Assembly: GCF_024436375.1 (NCBI RefSeq) | Contig: NZ_JAFMZM010000005.1 | Span: 461,997-525,996, forward strand | Origin: Nocardioides astragali | Lineage (GTDB): Bacteria > Actinomycetota > Actinomycetes > Propionibacteriales > Nocardioidaceae | Length of the DNA stretch: 64,000 nt | Direction of reading: 5' to 3' | Part shown: positions 35,135 through 44,537 of the stretch, piece after piece | Layout: each line of letters begins with the position of its first letter | How positions within the stretch are numbered: the stretch's first letter is position 1 | Position numbers and translations under genes: made by a program | Notes under the pieces: generated by a model | The model's database searches: none | Told to the model about the DNA's origin: nothing | The model's input: only the letters and a program-made list of their open reading frames with translations

Positions 35135-38100
35135 TCAGCGTGATCTCAGCGTTTCGAGATCGCGGAGTTCATGGGGCGGCGGCGGTCTCCTCGTCCGCTC
35201 CCGGACAGCACGCGCCTCGTTCAGCAGGCGCTGGACCTCATCACCCTCTTCTTTGGAGGCCGCCGACCGGGCGAGACCTTCGAGTGCGGTCGCGATCAGC
35301 GCTGGCTCTCCCACCGACCGCCCCGTGGCAAGGACCTGTTCATAGCGCTGCTGGGCAAGGACCACATCTCCTTCAGCTTCGTCGCAGCGGGCCACGCCGG
35401 CCAAGGCGAGTCCCTCGGGAACCGGCGTGCCCAGGGTCCGGAAACCTTTGTGGGCCGAGACGAATCGTGTTCGCGCCTCGACCCAATCACCGCGTACCTG
35501 CGCCAAGAGTCCATGACCGTATGTAGCGAGGACAGCCCCGGCACCATCGCCGATGTACTCAGAAGCCGCAGTCGCTCTCTCGAAGAGCTCCACGGACAGG
35601 TCCGGATTGCCCAGGTGCAGCTGTGCTACGCCGAGGTCGGCCAGCGCCCACTGCACGGTGTTGTAGAGGCCCGCGCTCGTGGCTACGTCGATCGCTTCTT
35701 CCAGCACCCGGGCACCCTCCTCGTACCGCCCGAACTGCCTCAGTCCCCAGCCGAGGTGGTAGAGGATCGCGGAGAGTCCCCACGGGTCGTCCAGCTGTCG
35801 GAAAGCAGCGGCTGTCGCACGGCCGACCGTGATCGCGGTCTCCTCGTCGCCGCTCTTGAGCGCAGTCTCCATGCGAACGAACCCGATGACTGCCTTTCCC
35901 CAATGGTCTCCGTCCCGGTTGAACTGGGCCTCCGCCTCATCCAAGAGCTCTTCGGCTTGCTCGGCATTGACGCCCGTGACGCCCTCCACAGCCAGAAGCA
36001 CTCGCGACAGTGCCGCGCGCGAACGGTCGCCGAGTTCCTCGAATATCGCCAGACTCTCGTGGGCTGTCTCCGCGCAGCGCGGACTGGGATGAACTAGGCA
36101 GGCGCGGGGTCGCTCCACCACGGAGACCGCTTGAAGGGCGCGCGCCCTCGCCCCCGGCGAGGCGCCACCTTCCTCGAGGAGTCTGGCGAGGATCTCGCGG
36201 CCTTCGAGGTGCCGCCCCAGGTGCCAGAACAGACCGAGTGAACCGGCCATCGTCAGTGCTGAGTCCAGGTTCCCGGGATGGGTCTCCAGCCAGGCCAATG
36301 CGGCCCGCACGTTGGGCTGTTCCTGGCGCAATCTCTGCAAGGCCTCTCGCTGTCCATGCCCGCGCAGCTCCATCTCGGAGGCCTCTGCGAAGTCGCGGAA
36401 GTACTCCGCATGGCGCTGGCCAAAGGTCTCGTCCTCGCCCGTGGCCGCCAGTCGCTCCACGGCGTACTGACGCAGCGTCTCGAGCATGCGATACCGCGTC
36501 GTCGGGCCGAGCTCGACGACCACCATGGACCGTTCGACCAGGCGACCGATCGTGTCGAGCACTTCTCCGAGTGCCATTGCTGAGTCGCTGACGACCGCTT
36601 CGGCAGCGGTCAGCGTCCATCCACCCTGGAAGACCGCCAGCCGGTTGAACACCTTTTGCTCCAGCTCGCTGAGTAGCGCGTAGCTCCAGTCAACGGTCGC
36701 TCGGAGAGTTTGTTGCCGGGCTTCGGCTGTTCGGGCGCCGGACGTCAGGAAGCTGAACCGCTGCGTCAGGCGTTCGGAGATCTCCCTGGGCGACATCGCC
36801 GCGACCCGTGCGGCGGCCAGCTCGAGGGCCAGCGGCATCCCGTCCAGGGCGCGGCTGATCCGTCCGACGGCCTCGAGGTCCGGTTCAGAGAAGGAGGTGC
36901 CCGATCGAACTGCGCGGGCTCGCTCCGCGAACAGCTGGGCGGCCGGATAATCCAGGACGCGACCAGGCTCGGTGCCCTCGGGGGGAGTCTCCAACGGACC
37001 GACCGTGACCTGCACCTCGTCGGGGACGGCCAGCGCCTCACGACTTGTGGCCATGATGGTGACGTCGGGACACCGGTTGAGAACCGCGTCGATGAGAGCC
37101 GCGGCAGCGTCCACGACATGCTCGCAGTTGTCGATGAGCACCAGCATGCGGCGTCGCGACAGGTAGGCGATGACCCTCTCTCGGACGTCCCGGTCCGCGG
37201 CCGCGCCGTCGAGGGGGACCCCGAGCGCGTCTGCCACGGCAAGGGGCACCTGGTCGGGAGCATCAACCGAGGCGAGCCGCACGACGATGGCGCCATCGGC
37301 GAAGGTCTCCCCGACACGGACTGCGGTCGCCACGGCGAGTGACGTCTTGCCCGCTCCACCAGGACCGATCAGCGACAGCAGCCGCGATCCGGCAAGGAGC
37401 TCGAGCAGAGAGTCGAGCTGCCCGTCCCGCCCGATGAGTGGACGTACCACCGTGGGCAGGTTCGATGTGGCAGCTCGTTGCTGTTCTTCGGTACGCCGCT
37501 TCCCGCTGGAAACCACGACCGGGGTGGGCGGAGTCAGTTCCGGCTGGGTGCCTAAGGAGCCGTCTTGGCGTAACACGCGCTCATGGAGCGAGCGCAGCGA
37601 CGCGGACGGCTCGAGTCCGAGAGTTTCGTCGAGGACGGTGCGGGATCGGGTGTAGACCTCGAGCGCATCGGCCTGACGGCCGCTGCGGTACAGCGCAATC
37701 ATCAGCAGTCCAGCCATGGACTCCAGGGTCGGATCTGCGGCGACCAGCGGCTCCAGGTCGCCGACGACCTCGTGATGCCGCCCGAGCGCGAGAGCGATGT
37801 GGGCGCGCTCGGTCAGCGCCGCCAGTCGGAGCTCGGTGAGCCTGGCCGCTTCGATGCTGGCCCACTGATCGCCGGAGAACTCCGAGAGCGGCTCTCCCCG
37901 CCACAACGACAGCGCGTCGTCGTACGCCTGGAGATGGTCGCTGCGGTAGGCGTCCCCAGCCGCTGTCGCACCGGCGCGAGCCTCTCGGATCCGGGTGGCG
38001 AAGTCGACGGCATCGACGGCAGAGGGATCCACCGTCGCTCGGTAGCCGACGCCTTCGCGGCTGACCAGGTCCTCGACGCCGTGGGCTTTGAGGCTCCGCC

Positions 38101-38335
38101 GCAGTTTCGACACCCGGATCTGCAGGGCATTCATGGGGTCCACGGGCAACGCGGACTCCGACCAGAGCCGGTCCACCAGCATGGTCGCCGGAATTGTTCG
38201 GCCCGGGGTGAGCAACAGCTGCACCAGCAAGGCGCGCTCGGCGGAACCTGGGACGGCCACCGGCGTGCCACCCACGGCGATCTCCATCGGCCCCAGCAGC
38301 CGAAAGCTCACGTCCGGGGCTCCGTTCGCGCTCAT
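35135..38335 (-). CDS. AfsR/SARP family transcriptional activator with NB-ARC and TPR domains
   Basis: A 1066-residue regulator. Residues 8-100 are the winged-helix DNA-binding domain (FRLLGPMEIAVGG, LLVQLLLTPGRTIPA, ALQIRVSKLRRSL); 105-250 the bacterial transcriptional activation domain (BTAD). Around 320 lies an NB-ARC/AAA-like ATPase with Walker A GPGGAGKT and Walker B MLVLIDNCEHV. From about 700 onward come tetratricopeptide-like repeats. The layout is that of AfsR. SARPs bind direct heptamer repeats spaced by 4 bp just upstream of a -10, and this region has such sites upstream of at least ten units. It is the best candidate to read them. No such site lies at its own start. Confidence 0.9.
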   Translation of the reverse strand: MSANGAPDVSFRLLGPMEIAVGGTPVAVPGSAERALLVQLLLTPGRTIPATMLVDRLWSESALPVDPMNALQIRVSKLRRSLKAHGVEDLVSREGVGYRATVDPSAVDAVDFATRIREARAGATAAGDAYRSDHLQAYDDALSLWRGEPLSEFSGDQWASIEAARLTELRLAALTERAHIALALGRHHEVVGDLEPLVAADPTLESMAGLLMIALYRSGRQADALEVYTRSRTVLDETLGLEPSASLRSLHERVLRQDGSLGTQPELTPPTPVVVSSGKRRTEEQQRAATSNLPTVVRPLIGRDGQLDSLLELLAGSRLLSLIGPGGAGKTSLAVATAVRVGETFADGAIVVRLASVDAPDQVPLAVADALGVPLDGAAADRDVRERVIAYLSRRRMLVLIDNCEHVVDAAAALIDAVLNRCPDVTIMATSREALAVPDEVQVTVGPLETPPEGTEPGRVLDYPAAQLFAERARAVRSGTSFSEPDLEAVGRISRALDGMPLALELAAARVAAMSPREISERLTQRFSFLTSGARTAEARQQTLRATVDWSYALLSELEQKVFNRLAVFQGGWTLTAAEAVVSDSAMALGEVLDTIGRLVERSMVVVELGPTTRYRMLETLRQYAVERLAATGEDETFGQRHAEYFRDFAEASEMELRGHGQREALQRLRQEQPNVRAALAWLETHPGNLDSALTMAGSLGLFWHLGRHLEGREILARLLEEGGASPGARARALQAVSVVERPRACLVHPSPRCAETAHESLAIFEELGDRSRAALSRVLLAVEGVTGVNAEQAEELLDEAEAQFNRDGDHWGKAVIGFVRMETALKSGDEETAITVGRATAAAFRQLDDPWGLSAILYHLGWGLRQFGRYEEGARVLEEAIDVATSAGLYNTVQWALADLGVAQLHLGNPDLSVELFERATAASEYIGDGAGAVLATYGHGLLAQVRGDWVEARTRFVSAHKGFRTLGTPVPEGLALAGVARCDEAEGDVVLAQQRYEQVLATGRSVGEPALIATALEGLARSAASKEEGDEVQRLLNEARAVRERTRRPPPPHELRDLETLRSR

Positions 38336-38380
38336 AGGTTCGATGCTATGACCGTCAGCGGCCCGCGTAGAGAAAATGGC

Positions 38381-39019
38381 TCAGCGTTCTGCCCGTCTGA
38401 CCGCGGCCAGGGTCAGCCCAACCACCATGACGGTCAGCGGCCAGCCCAGGAGCAGCTTGCCCACCGCCAATAGCTCGGGGCGGTCGGCGCCGTAGAAGGC
38501 GAGCTGGACACCGGTCCGCAGCGCGTACACGGCGGACCATGCGAGAGTCGCGACGGTGAAGATCCGCCGTAGCCGTCGGTCGTGACGCCAGGAGCTGCCT
38601 GTCTGGAACAACAGGCCGTAGATGACTCCGACGAGTGGCCAGCCCACCAGCACCGAGGCCGCGAACGCGATGCCGTATACGGCGTCGACGTACATGCCGG
38701 GGAGGAAGAAGTCCCTCGCTTCACCGGACCAGACTGCGAAGCCCACGGCTATCGCGAGCCCGGCGAGTCCCTGGGCAGCCTGCTTGAGCGACTCGCGTCG
38801 TACGAGGCGAATCAGCACCAGCACGGCGGCGACCCCTACGGCGGCCGATGCCGCCACGGTCAGGGAAGTGGACCGGTCCGTCGCAAGTCCGCTGAGTGCG
38901 TTGGTCGCGACGAAGACAATGGGGGGCAGCCCCCCGTCGATGATCCCCCGCTTGCCTCCGATGATCTTGGCCACCGCCGGGTGAATTGCGGAGCCCCGTG
39001 TGGCGTCCACCTCGGTCAC
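38381..39019 (-). CDS. DUF3159 family membrane protein
   Basis: A 212-residue integral membrane protein with about six helices. GGLPPIVFVATNALSG is the DUF3159 hallmark near the N-terminus. The GTG start at 39019 follows GGAGGTGAGG and overlaps the stop of the upstream flavoprotein gene (GTGA). Members are widespread in actinobacteria and have no assigned function. It is the second gene of a two-gene minus-strand operon and ends 45 bp before the SARP gene start. Confidence 0.85.
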   Translation of the reverse strand: MTEVDATRGSAIHPAVAKIIGGKRGIIDGGLPPIVFVATNALSGLATDRSTSLTVAASAAVGVAAVLVLIRLVRRESLKQAAQGLAGLAIAVGFAVWSGEARDFFLPGMYVDAVYGIAFAASVLVGWPLVGVIYGLLFQTGSSWRHDRRLRRIFTVATLAWSAVYALRTGVQLAFYGADRPELLAVGKLLLGWPLTVMVVGLTLAAVRRAER

Positions 39020-40107
39020 GACCTCACCTCCGCGAGCGGCCGCTCGAGGCGAAGGGGCAGCGGGGTGCGCAGCTCCCGCCGAAGGTGGCGGACCACCTTC
39101 TCGGCGTCCCGCCCGACCCCGCGCAGCATGGACGAGGGGAGGCTCGTCTGGCCGGGAAGCCCGACGTACCCCAGCCGCGGCAGTGCCGTGCTGACTCCTC
39201 GGCGGTGCAGGGGATAGCCGTCCGCGGCGAAGGCCGCCGTGGGCAGGTAGTCCAGTGAGGGCCGGTAGCCGGTTGCGAGGATGACGGTGTCCACGCGCTC
39301 GCGCGGTCCCTCCCACCACTCGACCCCGTCGGGAGTGAGCCCGAAGAACATCTCGCGCCTGTCCGGCCGGCCGGCGGCGATCGCCGCTGCGTAGTGGCCC
39401 GCGTCCAGCACGCCGACAGACGAGCCAGCGCGTCGCCCGAGCGGCAGTCGGTCCACGCCGGACCTCGCCACCCAGTAGTGCACGTCGATGCCCAGCGGTC
39501 GCTGCGGCCGGAAGGAGACGGGGGCACGGGTGGCCAGGGTGACGTCCGCGACCTCGGAGAGTTCGACGGCCACCTGGACCCCGGAGTTCCCTGCACCCAC
39601 GACCACGATCCGCTGGCCGACGAACTCCGCCGGGCGTCGGTACTCCGACACGTGCATCAGCCGGCCGCCGTATCGATCCTGACCACGCAGCTGCGGCCGG
39701 TGGGGACGCTCGAAGCTGCCGGTCGCGGCGATCACCGCGCGGGTCTGCACGGTCTCCCCGCTGGCGAGCTCCACCTCCCACAGGTTCCCAGCGGTCGGGC
39801 GGACGCCCACAACCCGGGAACGGGTGCGGATCGGCAGCTCGAAGTGCTCGGCGTAGCGCCGGAGGTAGGCCACTGCCTCGTCCCTGGTGGGATACCGATC
39901 CCGATCGCCGGGCATCTGGAGCCCAGGCAGCTCGCAGTAGCGAGCCGGGGAGAAGAGGGTGAGCGAGTCGTAGTAGTGCGGCCACGATCCGCCGACTGCC
40001 TCGCCGGCCTCGAGCACGACGTGGCTCAGGCCCGTGTCCATCAGTGCGTGGCTGGCGGCGAGTCCGGCCTGACCGGCGCCGATGACGACGACGTCAACGT
40101 TGGTCAT
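39016..40107 (-). CDS. Flavin-containing monooxygenase-like NAD(P)/FAD oxidoreductase
   Basis: A 363-residue two-dinucleotide-fold flavoprotein. The FAD motif is VVVIGAGQAGLAASHAL and the NAD(P) motif RIVVVGAGNSGVQVAVEL. WPHYYDSLTLFSP and ILATGYRPSL match the CzcO/trkA-like flavoprotein monooxygenases. The ATG at 40107 follows GAGGAGC. It is translationally coupled to DUF3159. It may oxidise small organic compounds or act as an accessory reductase; the family name CzcO reflects metal-resistance context only, and a copper ATPase gene is the next gene upstream. Confidence 0.85.
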   Translation of the reverse strand: MTNVDVVVIGAGQAGLAASHALMDTGLSHVVLEAGEAVGGSWPHYYDSLTLFSPARYCELPGLQMPGDRDRYPTRDEAVAYLRRYAEHFELPIRTRSRVVGVRPTAGNLWEVELASGETVQTRAVIAATGSFERPHRPQLRGQDRYGGRLMHVSEYRRPAEFVGQRIVVVGAGNSGVQVAVELSEVADVTLATRAPVSFRPQRPLGIDVHYWVARSGVDRLPLGRRAGSSVGVLDAGHYAAAIAAGRPDRREMFFGLTPDGVEWWEGPRERVDTVILATGYRPSLDYLPTAAFAADGYPLHRRGVSTALPRLGYVGLPGQTSLPSSMLRGVGRDAEKVVRHLRRELRTPLPLRLERPLAEVRS

Positions 40108-40187
40108 GGTTGCTCCTCGGGTGTCGAAGGGATGGTGTGGAAGAGGTGGTGCGAAAGGGGTGAAGCCGTGTTTTGGGAGAGGTCGCC

Positions 40188-40213
40188 GCCGGCCCGCGCC
40201 GAGGCGGGCCGGC
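40188..40213 (-). terminator. Terminator of the copper ATPase gene
   Basis: GCCGGCCCGC (40188-40197) pairs perfectly with GCGGGCCGGC (40204-40213) with a 6-nt loop. It lies 11 bp beyond the stop of the ATPase gene on the minus strand. A weak T-run is not evident. Confidence 0.8.
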
Positions 40214-40224
40214 AACCGTGGCTG

Positions 40225-43200
40225 TCAGTGCGCTTCGACCGTGAAGGGCACGGTCAGGACCTCTCCGTCGGCGAGACGGAACTGTCCCCACAGCTGGTAG
40301 ATCCCTGGGGCGTCGAACGTGGCGTGCACGTCGAGCTCTGGTCCGAAGGTCTGACCGGGGACCGCGAACACAGGCCGCCCGCGCTCGTCCTCGACCTCGG
40401 CGTGCTCGTGGGCGAAGGTCGCGCCGTCCGCCCTCATGACCACCACATGGCCAGCCGCGGCCAAGAACGGCTGCAGGTCGTCGATCGGGCGATCGGTGGC
40501 AGCGTCGGTGAACTCGAAGTGCAGGTCGCTCGCGGCCCCGACACGGGCTTCGCCACCCAACTCGACCTCGACTCCGTCGACGACCGTGGACCTCGGACCA
40601 GCCTGCAGGGAGATCGGAGTGGGCGAGGTCCCGCGAACGGTGATGAGCTGCCGCTGGTGCACGTCACGCATCTCGCCGCGCTGCCGGAACTCGGTGTTGA
40701 TGATGTATCGGCCGGCGGTCGGGAAGGTCACCTCGACGGCCAGCTCACCGGCGCGTCCTGTGGGCTCGGGATGGACGTGGGCGAAGCTGCCGAGGTCCTC
40801 CCTCGTGGCGATCAGGTGCATCCACGCCTCGTGGCTGCGGGACAGGTCCTCGACGGGCTCGCCGGTCTCGGCGTCCAGGACCGTTGCGGTCACGGTGGTC
40901 GGGCTCCCGGCGCGGGTGTCGTCCGGGACGTGCAGCTGCACGTCGAATCCTGCCTCGGCCGCCTCAGCCGGGGGTGCGTCGGTGGTCATCATGACGCTCA
41001 TCGCCGGGCGCATCGGCATGCCCGTCGTCTGGATCCAGGCGAGCTGCCCGTTCATGCCGCGCTCGGCGAAGTCCATCCGGCTCACGGCCGTCAACCCTCC
41101 TCCGATGGCCAGCGCCAGGACGGCAACACCGGTCAGGTAGGCGTACTGGCCGACCCTGGTCCGCAGCGGCGGGTGCAGGATCTCCTCAATCGATGCGGGC
41201 CGGCGGAACCGCCGCAGCCGCAGCGCGTTGCTCAGGACGCTGACCGAGCTCATGACCATGGCCGCGGAGGCGAGCACCGGGTCCAGCATCAGCCTGTCCC
41301 AGCCGTAGAGCGCACCGGCCGCCACCGGGATCAGAAGCACGTTGTAGCCGAAGGCCCAGGCGAGCCCCTGCTTCATCGTCGTGACGGTGCGCCGGGAGAG
41401 GGCGATAGCGGAGACGATGCCGCGCAGGTCGCCACCGATGAGGGTGACGTCGGAGGCGGCGATGGCCACGTCGGCGCCCGTGCCGATGGCGATCCCGAGG
41501 TCCGCCTGGGCGAGGGCGGCGGCGTCGTTGATGCCGTCGCCGGCCATCGCCACGACGTGGCCCTGCTCCTGCAGCTGTGCCACCTTCGCGGCCTTCTCGG
41601 CGGGAAGCACGTCGGCGAGCACGTGCGTGATGCCCACCTGGGCGGCGACCGCGTGCGCGGTGGCTGCGTTGTCGCCGGTGATCATCCAGACCTCCAGGCC
41701 CAGTGCCTCCATCTGTGCGATGGCTTCGGCGGACTCCGCCTTGACGGTGTCGGCAACGGTGATCACGGCCGCGGCTGCGCCGTCGATGGCGACGTACATC
41801 GGCGAGGCACCTCGCGAGGCGGCGGACTGGGCCACGCCGGTCAGCTCGGAGACGTCGATCGACCCCCGGTCCATCATCTTCTGGTTCCCGACCAGGATCG
41901 CGTGGCCGCGGACCGTCGCCTCTAGGCCGTGACCCGGCACCGCCTCGAACCCGTCGAGGGCGGGCAGCTCGAGGCCCCGTGACCGGGAGTGCTCGACGAT
42001 GGCTTGGCCGACCGGGTGCTCGCTGCCGGTCTCGGCCGCGGCGACGAGCGCGAGGATGTCGCTCTCGTCCCACGTGCCTACCGTGCTGATACCGGTCATG
42101 GCAGGACGGCCCTGGGTGATCGTCCCGGTCTTGTCGAGGACCACGGCGGTGAGCCGCTGTGCCTGCTCGAGCGCCTCGCCGTTCGAGATCAGGATGCCCA
42201 GCTCGGCGGCGCGCCCGGTGCCGACCATGATGGCGGTCGGGGTGGCCAGGCCGAGGGCGCACGGGCAGGCGATGATCAGGACCGCGATGGTGGTCGTGAT
42301 CGCCATGGTGAGGTTCTCGGTCTGGGGACCGAAGACGGCCCAGAGCACGAACGTGGCGGCCGCTGTGAGGATGACGGCGGGCACGAAGATCGAGGAGACC
42401 TTGTCGGCGAGTCGCTGCAGGGGGACCTTGGAGCCCTGGGCGTCCTCGACCAGGCGGATGATCTGGGCAAGTGCCGTGTCGTCGCCGACGGCGGTGGTGC
42501 GGATCAGCAGGGTGCCCGTGGTGTTGATGGTCGCGCCGATGACGGTGTCGCCGTTGGTCTTCTCGACCGGGAAGCTCTCACCGGTGAGCATGCTCTCGTC
42601 GACGCTGCTGGTGCCATTGGTGACGACCCCGTCGACCGGCACCTTCTCGCCGGGTCGGATGCGGACGATGTCCCCGACGACGACCTCGTCGATCGGGATG
42701 TCGCTCTCGATCTCACCGCGCAGTACCCGGGCGGTCTTGGGCGCGAGCCCCACCAGGGCTGTGACCGCCTCGGCGGTGCGCTTCTTGGCGCGCGCTTCCA
42801 TCCACTTGCCGGCCAGCACGAGGGCCACGATGATCAGCGAGGTCTCGTAGTAGACGTGCAGCGGAAGTCCCCAGGACTCCGCCAGGCCGGGCCAGAGGGT
42901 CACGAACGTGCTGTAGCCGTACGCGACTCCGGTTCCGAGTGCGACCAGCGTGGTCATGTTGGTGGAGCGGTGCTTGGCCGCGGCCCAGGCTGAGGCGTAG
43001 ATGTCTTTGCCCGCCCAGAACTGGACCACCGTGGCGACCACGAAGATCGCCGGCATCAGCCAGTCCATGGTGTCGATGTAGAGCGGGACGTACATGAGCC
43101 CCATCAGGCCGAGACCGACCCCCAGGGCGACCTGCCACTTCCGCTTCATCCTCGAGAGCTCGTGGTCGCGGTCGCGCTCGCCGACGCCGTCTGTAGCAGG

Positions 43201-43473
43201 AGCGGCGGCGGGGCCGTCGCCACCGTGCCGCGGGGTCGCGGTGTAGCCGGCCTTGGTAACGGCCGCGGTGAGCGCGTCGATCTCGATGCGCTCGGGCTGA
43301 TAGGTGATGGAGGCGACCTCGGTGGCGAGGTTCACCCGTGCATCTGCGACGCCGTCGAGCTTCAGCAGGGCCTTCTCGATGCGGCCGACGCAGGACGCGC
43401 ACGTCATGCCGCCGATGTCGAATGTGCAGACCTCCGTGGCGGTCTCGGCCTCGGTGATGGTGTTCGTTGACAT
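40225..43473 (-). CDS. Copper-type P1B ATPase with fused C-terminal extracytoplasmic domain
   Basis: A 1082-residue heavy-metal P-type ATPase. The N-terminal HMA domain has GGMTCASC (Cys 25/28). The core shows IACPCALGLATPT (CPC near residue 404), the phosphorylation motif DKTGTITQ and the hinge MAGDGINDAAAL, so it is a Cu(I) exporter by family. Beyond the last helix (about residue 790) lie about 290 residues of beta-rich, histidine-containing sequence (AWMHLIATREDLGSFAHVHP; HVVVMRADGATFAHEHAEVE) that usual ATPases (750-850 aa) lack. The ATG follows GGAGGAATCC. Atypical GACAG repeats lie upstream. Confidence 0.9.
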   Translation of the reverse strand: MSTNTITEAETATEVCTFDIGGMTCASCVGRIEKALLKLDGVADARVNLATEVASITYQPERIEIDALTAAVTKAGYTATPRHGGDGPAAAPATDGVGERDRDHELSRMKRKWQVALGVGLGLMGLMYVPLYIDTMDWLMPAIFVVATVVQFWAGKDIYASAWAAAKHRSTNMTTLVALGTGVAYGYSTFVTLWPGLAESWGLPLHVYYETSLIIVALVLAGKWMEARAKKRTAEAVTALVGLAPKTARVLRGEIESDIPIDEVVVGDIVRIRPGEKVPVDGVVTNGTSSVDESMLTGESFPVEKTNGDTVIGATINTTGTLLIRTTAVGDDTALAQIIRLVEDAQGSKVPLQRLADKVSSIFVPAVILTAAATFVLWAVFGPQTENLTMAITTTIAVLIIACPCALGLATPTAIMVGTGRAAELGILISNGEALEQAQRLTAVVLDKTGTITQGRPAMTGISTVGTWDESDILALVAAAETGSEHPVGQAIVEHSRSRGLELPALDGFEAVPGHGLEATVRGHAILVGNQKMMDRGSIDVSELTGVAQSAASRGASPMYVAIDGAAAAVITVADTVKAESAEAIAQMEALGLEVWMITGDNAATAHAVAAQVGITHVLADVLPAEKAAKVAQLQEQGHVVAMAGDGINDAAALAQADLGIAIGTGADVAIAASDVTLIGGDLRGIVSAIALSRRTVTTMKQGLAWAFGYNVLLIPVAAGALYGWDRLMLDPVLASAAMVMSSVSVLSNALRLRRFRRPASIEEILHPPLRTRVGQYAYLTGVAVLALAIGGGLTAVSRMDFAERGMNGQLAWIQTTGMPMRPAMSVMMTTDAPPAEAAEAGFDVQLHVPDDTRAGSPTTVTATVLDAETGEPVEDLSRSHEAWMHLIATREDLGSFAHVHPEPTGRAGELAVEVTFPTAGRYIINTEFRQRGEMRDVHQRQLITVRGTSPTPISLQAGPRSTVVDGVEVELGGEARVGAASDLHFEFTDAATDRPIDDLQPFLAAAGHVVVMRADGATFAHEHAEVEDERGRPVFAVPGQTFGPELDVHATFDAPGIYQLWGQFRLADGEVLTVPFTVEAH

Positions 43474-43509
43474 GGATTCCTCCAGGTTGGACTGGCATCT
43501 GGAGGAAGC

Positions 43510-43538
43510 CTGTTCACCGGTGCTGTCCTGTCGCTGTC
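43510..43538 (-). promoter_or_regulatory. Atypical GACAG-repeat site upstream of the copper ATPase (site 4)
   Basis: On the minus strand, GACAG at 43538-43534 and 43527-43523 are 11 bp apart; an AACAG unit at 43514-43510 is 13 bp further, and an extra GACAG overlaps at 43532-43528. No NANNNT lies exactly 10 bp after a third unit, so this member of the series is uncertain. Confidence 0.45.
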
Positions 43539-43563
43539 CGGCTGGTGTGCACCTCGCCCGGGT

Positions 43564-43821
43564 TCAGAGCTCGGTGGACTCCGGTCTCCGCACCCGTCCC
43601 ATGGCCGCGACTCCGACAGCGATCCATACGACGTTCAGTCCTACCGAGGGCCACGCGTGGTGCCACGCCCCATTCACGACCAGGCCCACGGCGCCGGCCA
43701 CGTTGAGAAGCTGGAAGCCGCGGCCCCGGGCACTCAGGTGCCCCGACGAGACGAGGACGTAGGCGCTCAGGAGAGTTCCAGCCCCCAGCCATCCGGCGAG
43801 CTCGATCGACAGCTGGATCAC
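43564..43821 (-). CDS. CBU_0592-like small membrane protein
   Basis: An 85-residue protein with three membrane helices: ELAGWLGAGTLLSAYVLVSS, GRGFQLLNVAGAVGLVVNGA and SVGLNVVWIAVGVAAMG. The pattern matches the CBU_0592 family of small integral membrane proteins of unknown function. GTG 43821 overlaps the stop of the upstream cyclase gene (GTGA), giving a coupled pair. It is the last gene of that operon. Confidence 0.8.
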   Translation of the reverse strand: MIQLSIELAGWLGAGTLLSAYVLVSSGHLSARGRGFQLLNVAGAVGLVVNGAWHHAWPSVGLNVVWIAVGVAAMGRVRRPESTEL

Positions 43822-44501
43822 CGCCCGGCACCGGGAACCAGGGCGTACGCGCGGACCGGCCAGGTTCCCACGCCACGCCAGGCCGGAGGGGCCGCGTGCA
43901 GACGGGTGCCGCGCGCTGGAAGGTCTCCCAGGGCGGTGAGGTGCTCGAGAACCAGCACGCCGGCGGCGAGTAGGGCGGTGTGGGCGGGCCTGCTCTGGTC
44001 GTCGAGGTCGTCGATGTTGACCGAGTCGATCCCGACCATGGCGGGCTGACGTTGGGCGAGCCACTCGGCGCCCTCCGCGGTCAGGAACGGCGCTTGCTCC
44101 GAGTAGGCGTCGGTGCCCCAGTGTCGATCGCCGCCGGTGTGCAGCAGAACGGCGGCACCGGTGAGGTCCTCGTGCTGAAGCCCCGAGAGGGACTCGAGTG
44201 CCACCGCACGGTGGTGGCGTACGTCGAGGACGACGGTGGGCAGGTCGGCGACGGACGCCAACGGGACGCTGGCGAGGTCGCCGCCGTCGGCGAACCGGTG
44301 GAACGGGCTGTCCAAGTAGGTGCCGGTGTTGCCCACCATGGTGACCTGGTCGATCTGGAACTCCGTTCCGGAGGCGGCGCGGTAGTCCTCGCGCGTGCGG
44401 AACGGTGTTGTGGTGGGGGCCGGGAGTCCCGGGTGGGTCTGGAGACCGGAGTGGATGGGGTGGCTCAGGTCGATGATCGTGGTCATGTCTGTTGCTTTCA
44501 T
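43818..44501 (-). CDS. Cyclase family protein (kynurenine formamidase-like)
   Basis: A 227-residue protein of the metal-dependent cyclase/formamidase fold: IDLSHPIHSGLQTHPG, then GNTGTYLDSPFHRF, and HWGTDAY plus GIDSVNIDD later. The canonical metal motif HxGTHxDxPxH appears as N-T-G-T-Y-L-D-S-P-F-H, so two expected histidines are replaced by N and Y. Activity may therefore differ from kynurenine formamidase. The ATG at 44501 is used; ATG 44486 is an alternative. It is coupled to the small membrane protein downstream. Confidence 0.8.
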   Translation of the reverse strand: MKATDMTTIIDLSHPIHSGLQTHPGLPAPTTTPFRTREDYRAASGTEFQIDQVTMVGNTGTYLDSPFHRFADGGDLASVPLASVADLPTVVLDVRHHRAVALESLSGLQHEDLTGAAVLLHTGGDRHWGTDAYSEQAPFLTAEGAEWLAQRQPAMVGIDSVNIDDLDDQSRPAHTALLAAGVLVLEHLTALGDLPARGTRLHAAPPAWRGVGTWPVRAYALVPGAGR

Positions 44502-44537
44502 GGAGTCGGGAGTCTTCGTCTGTCTGATCGCGCCACG

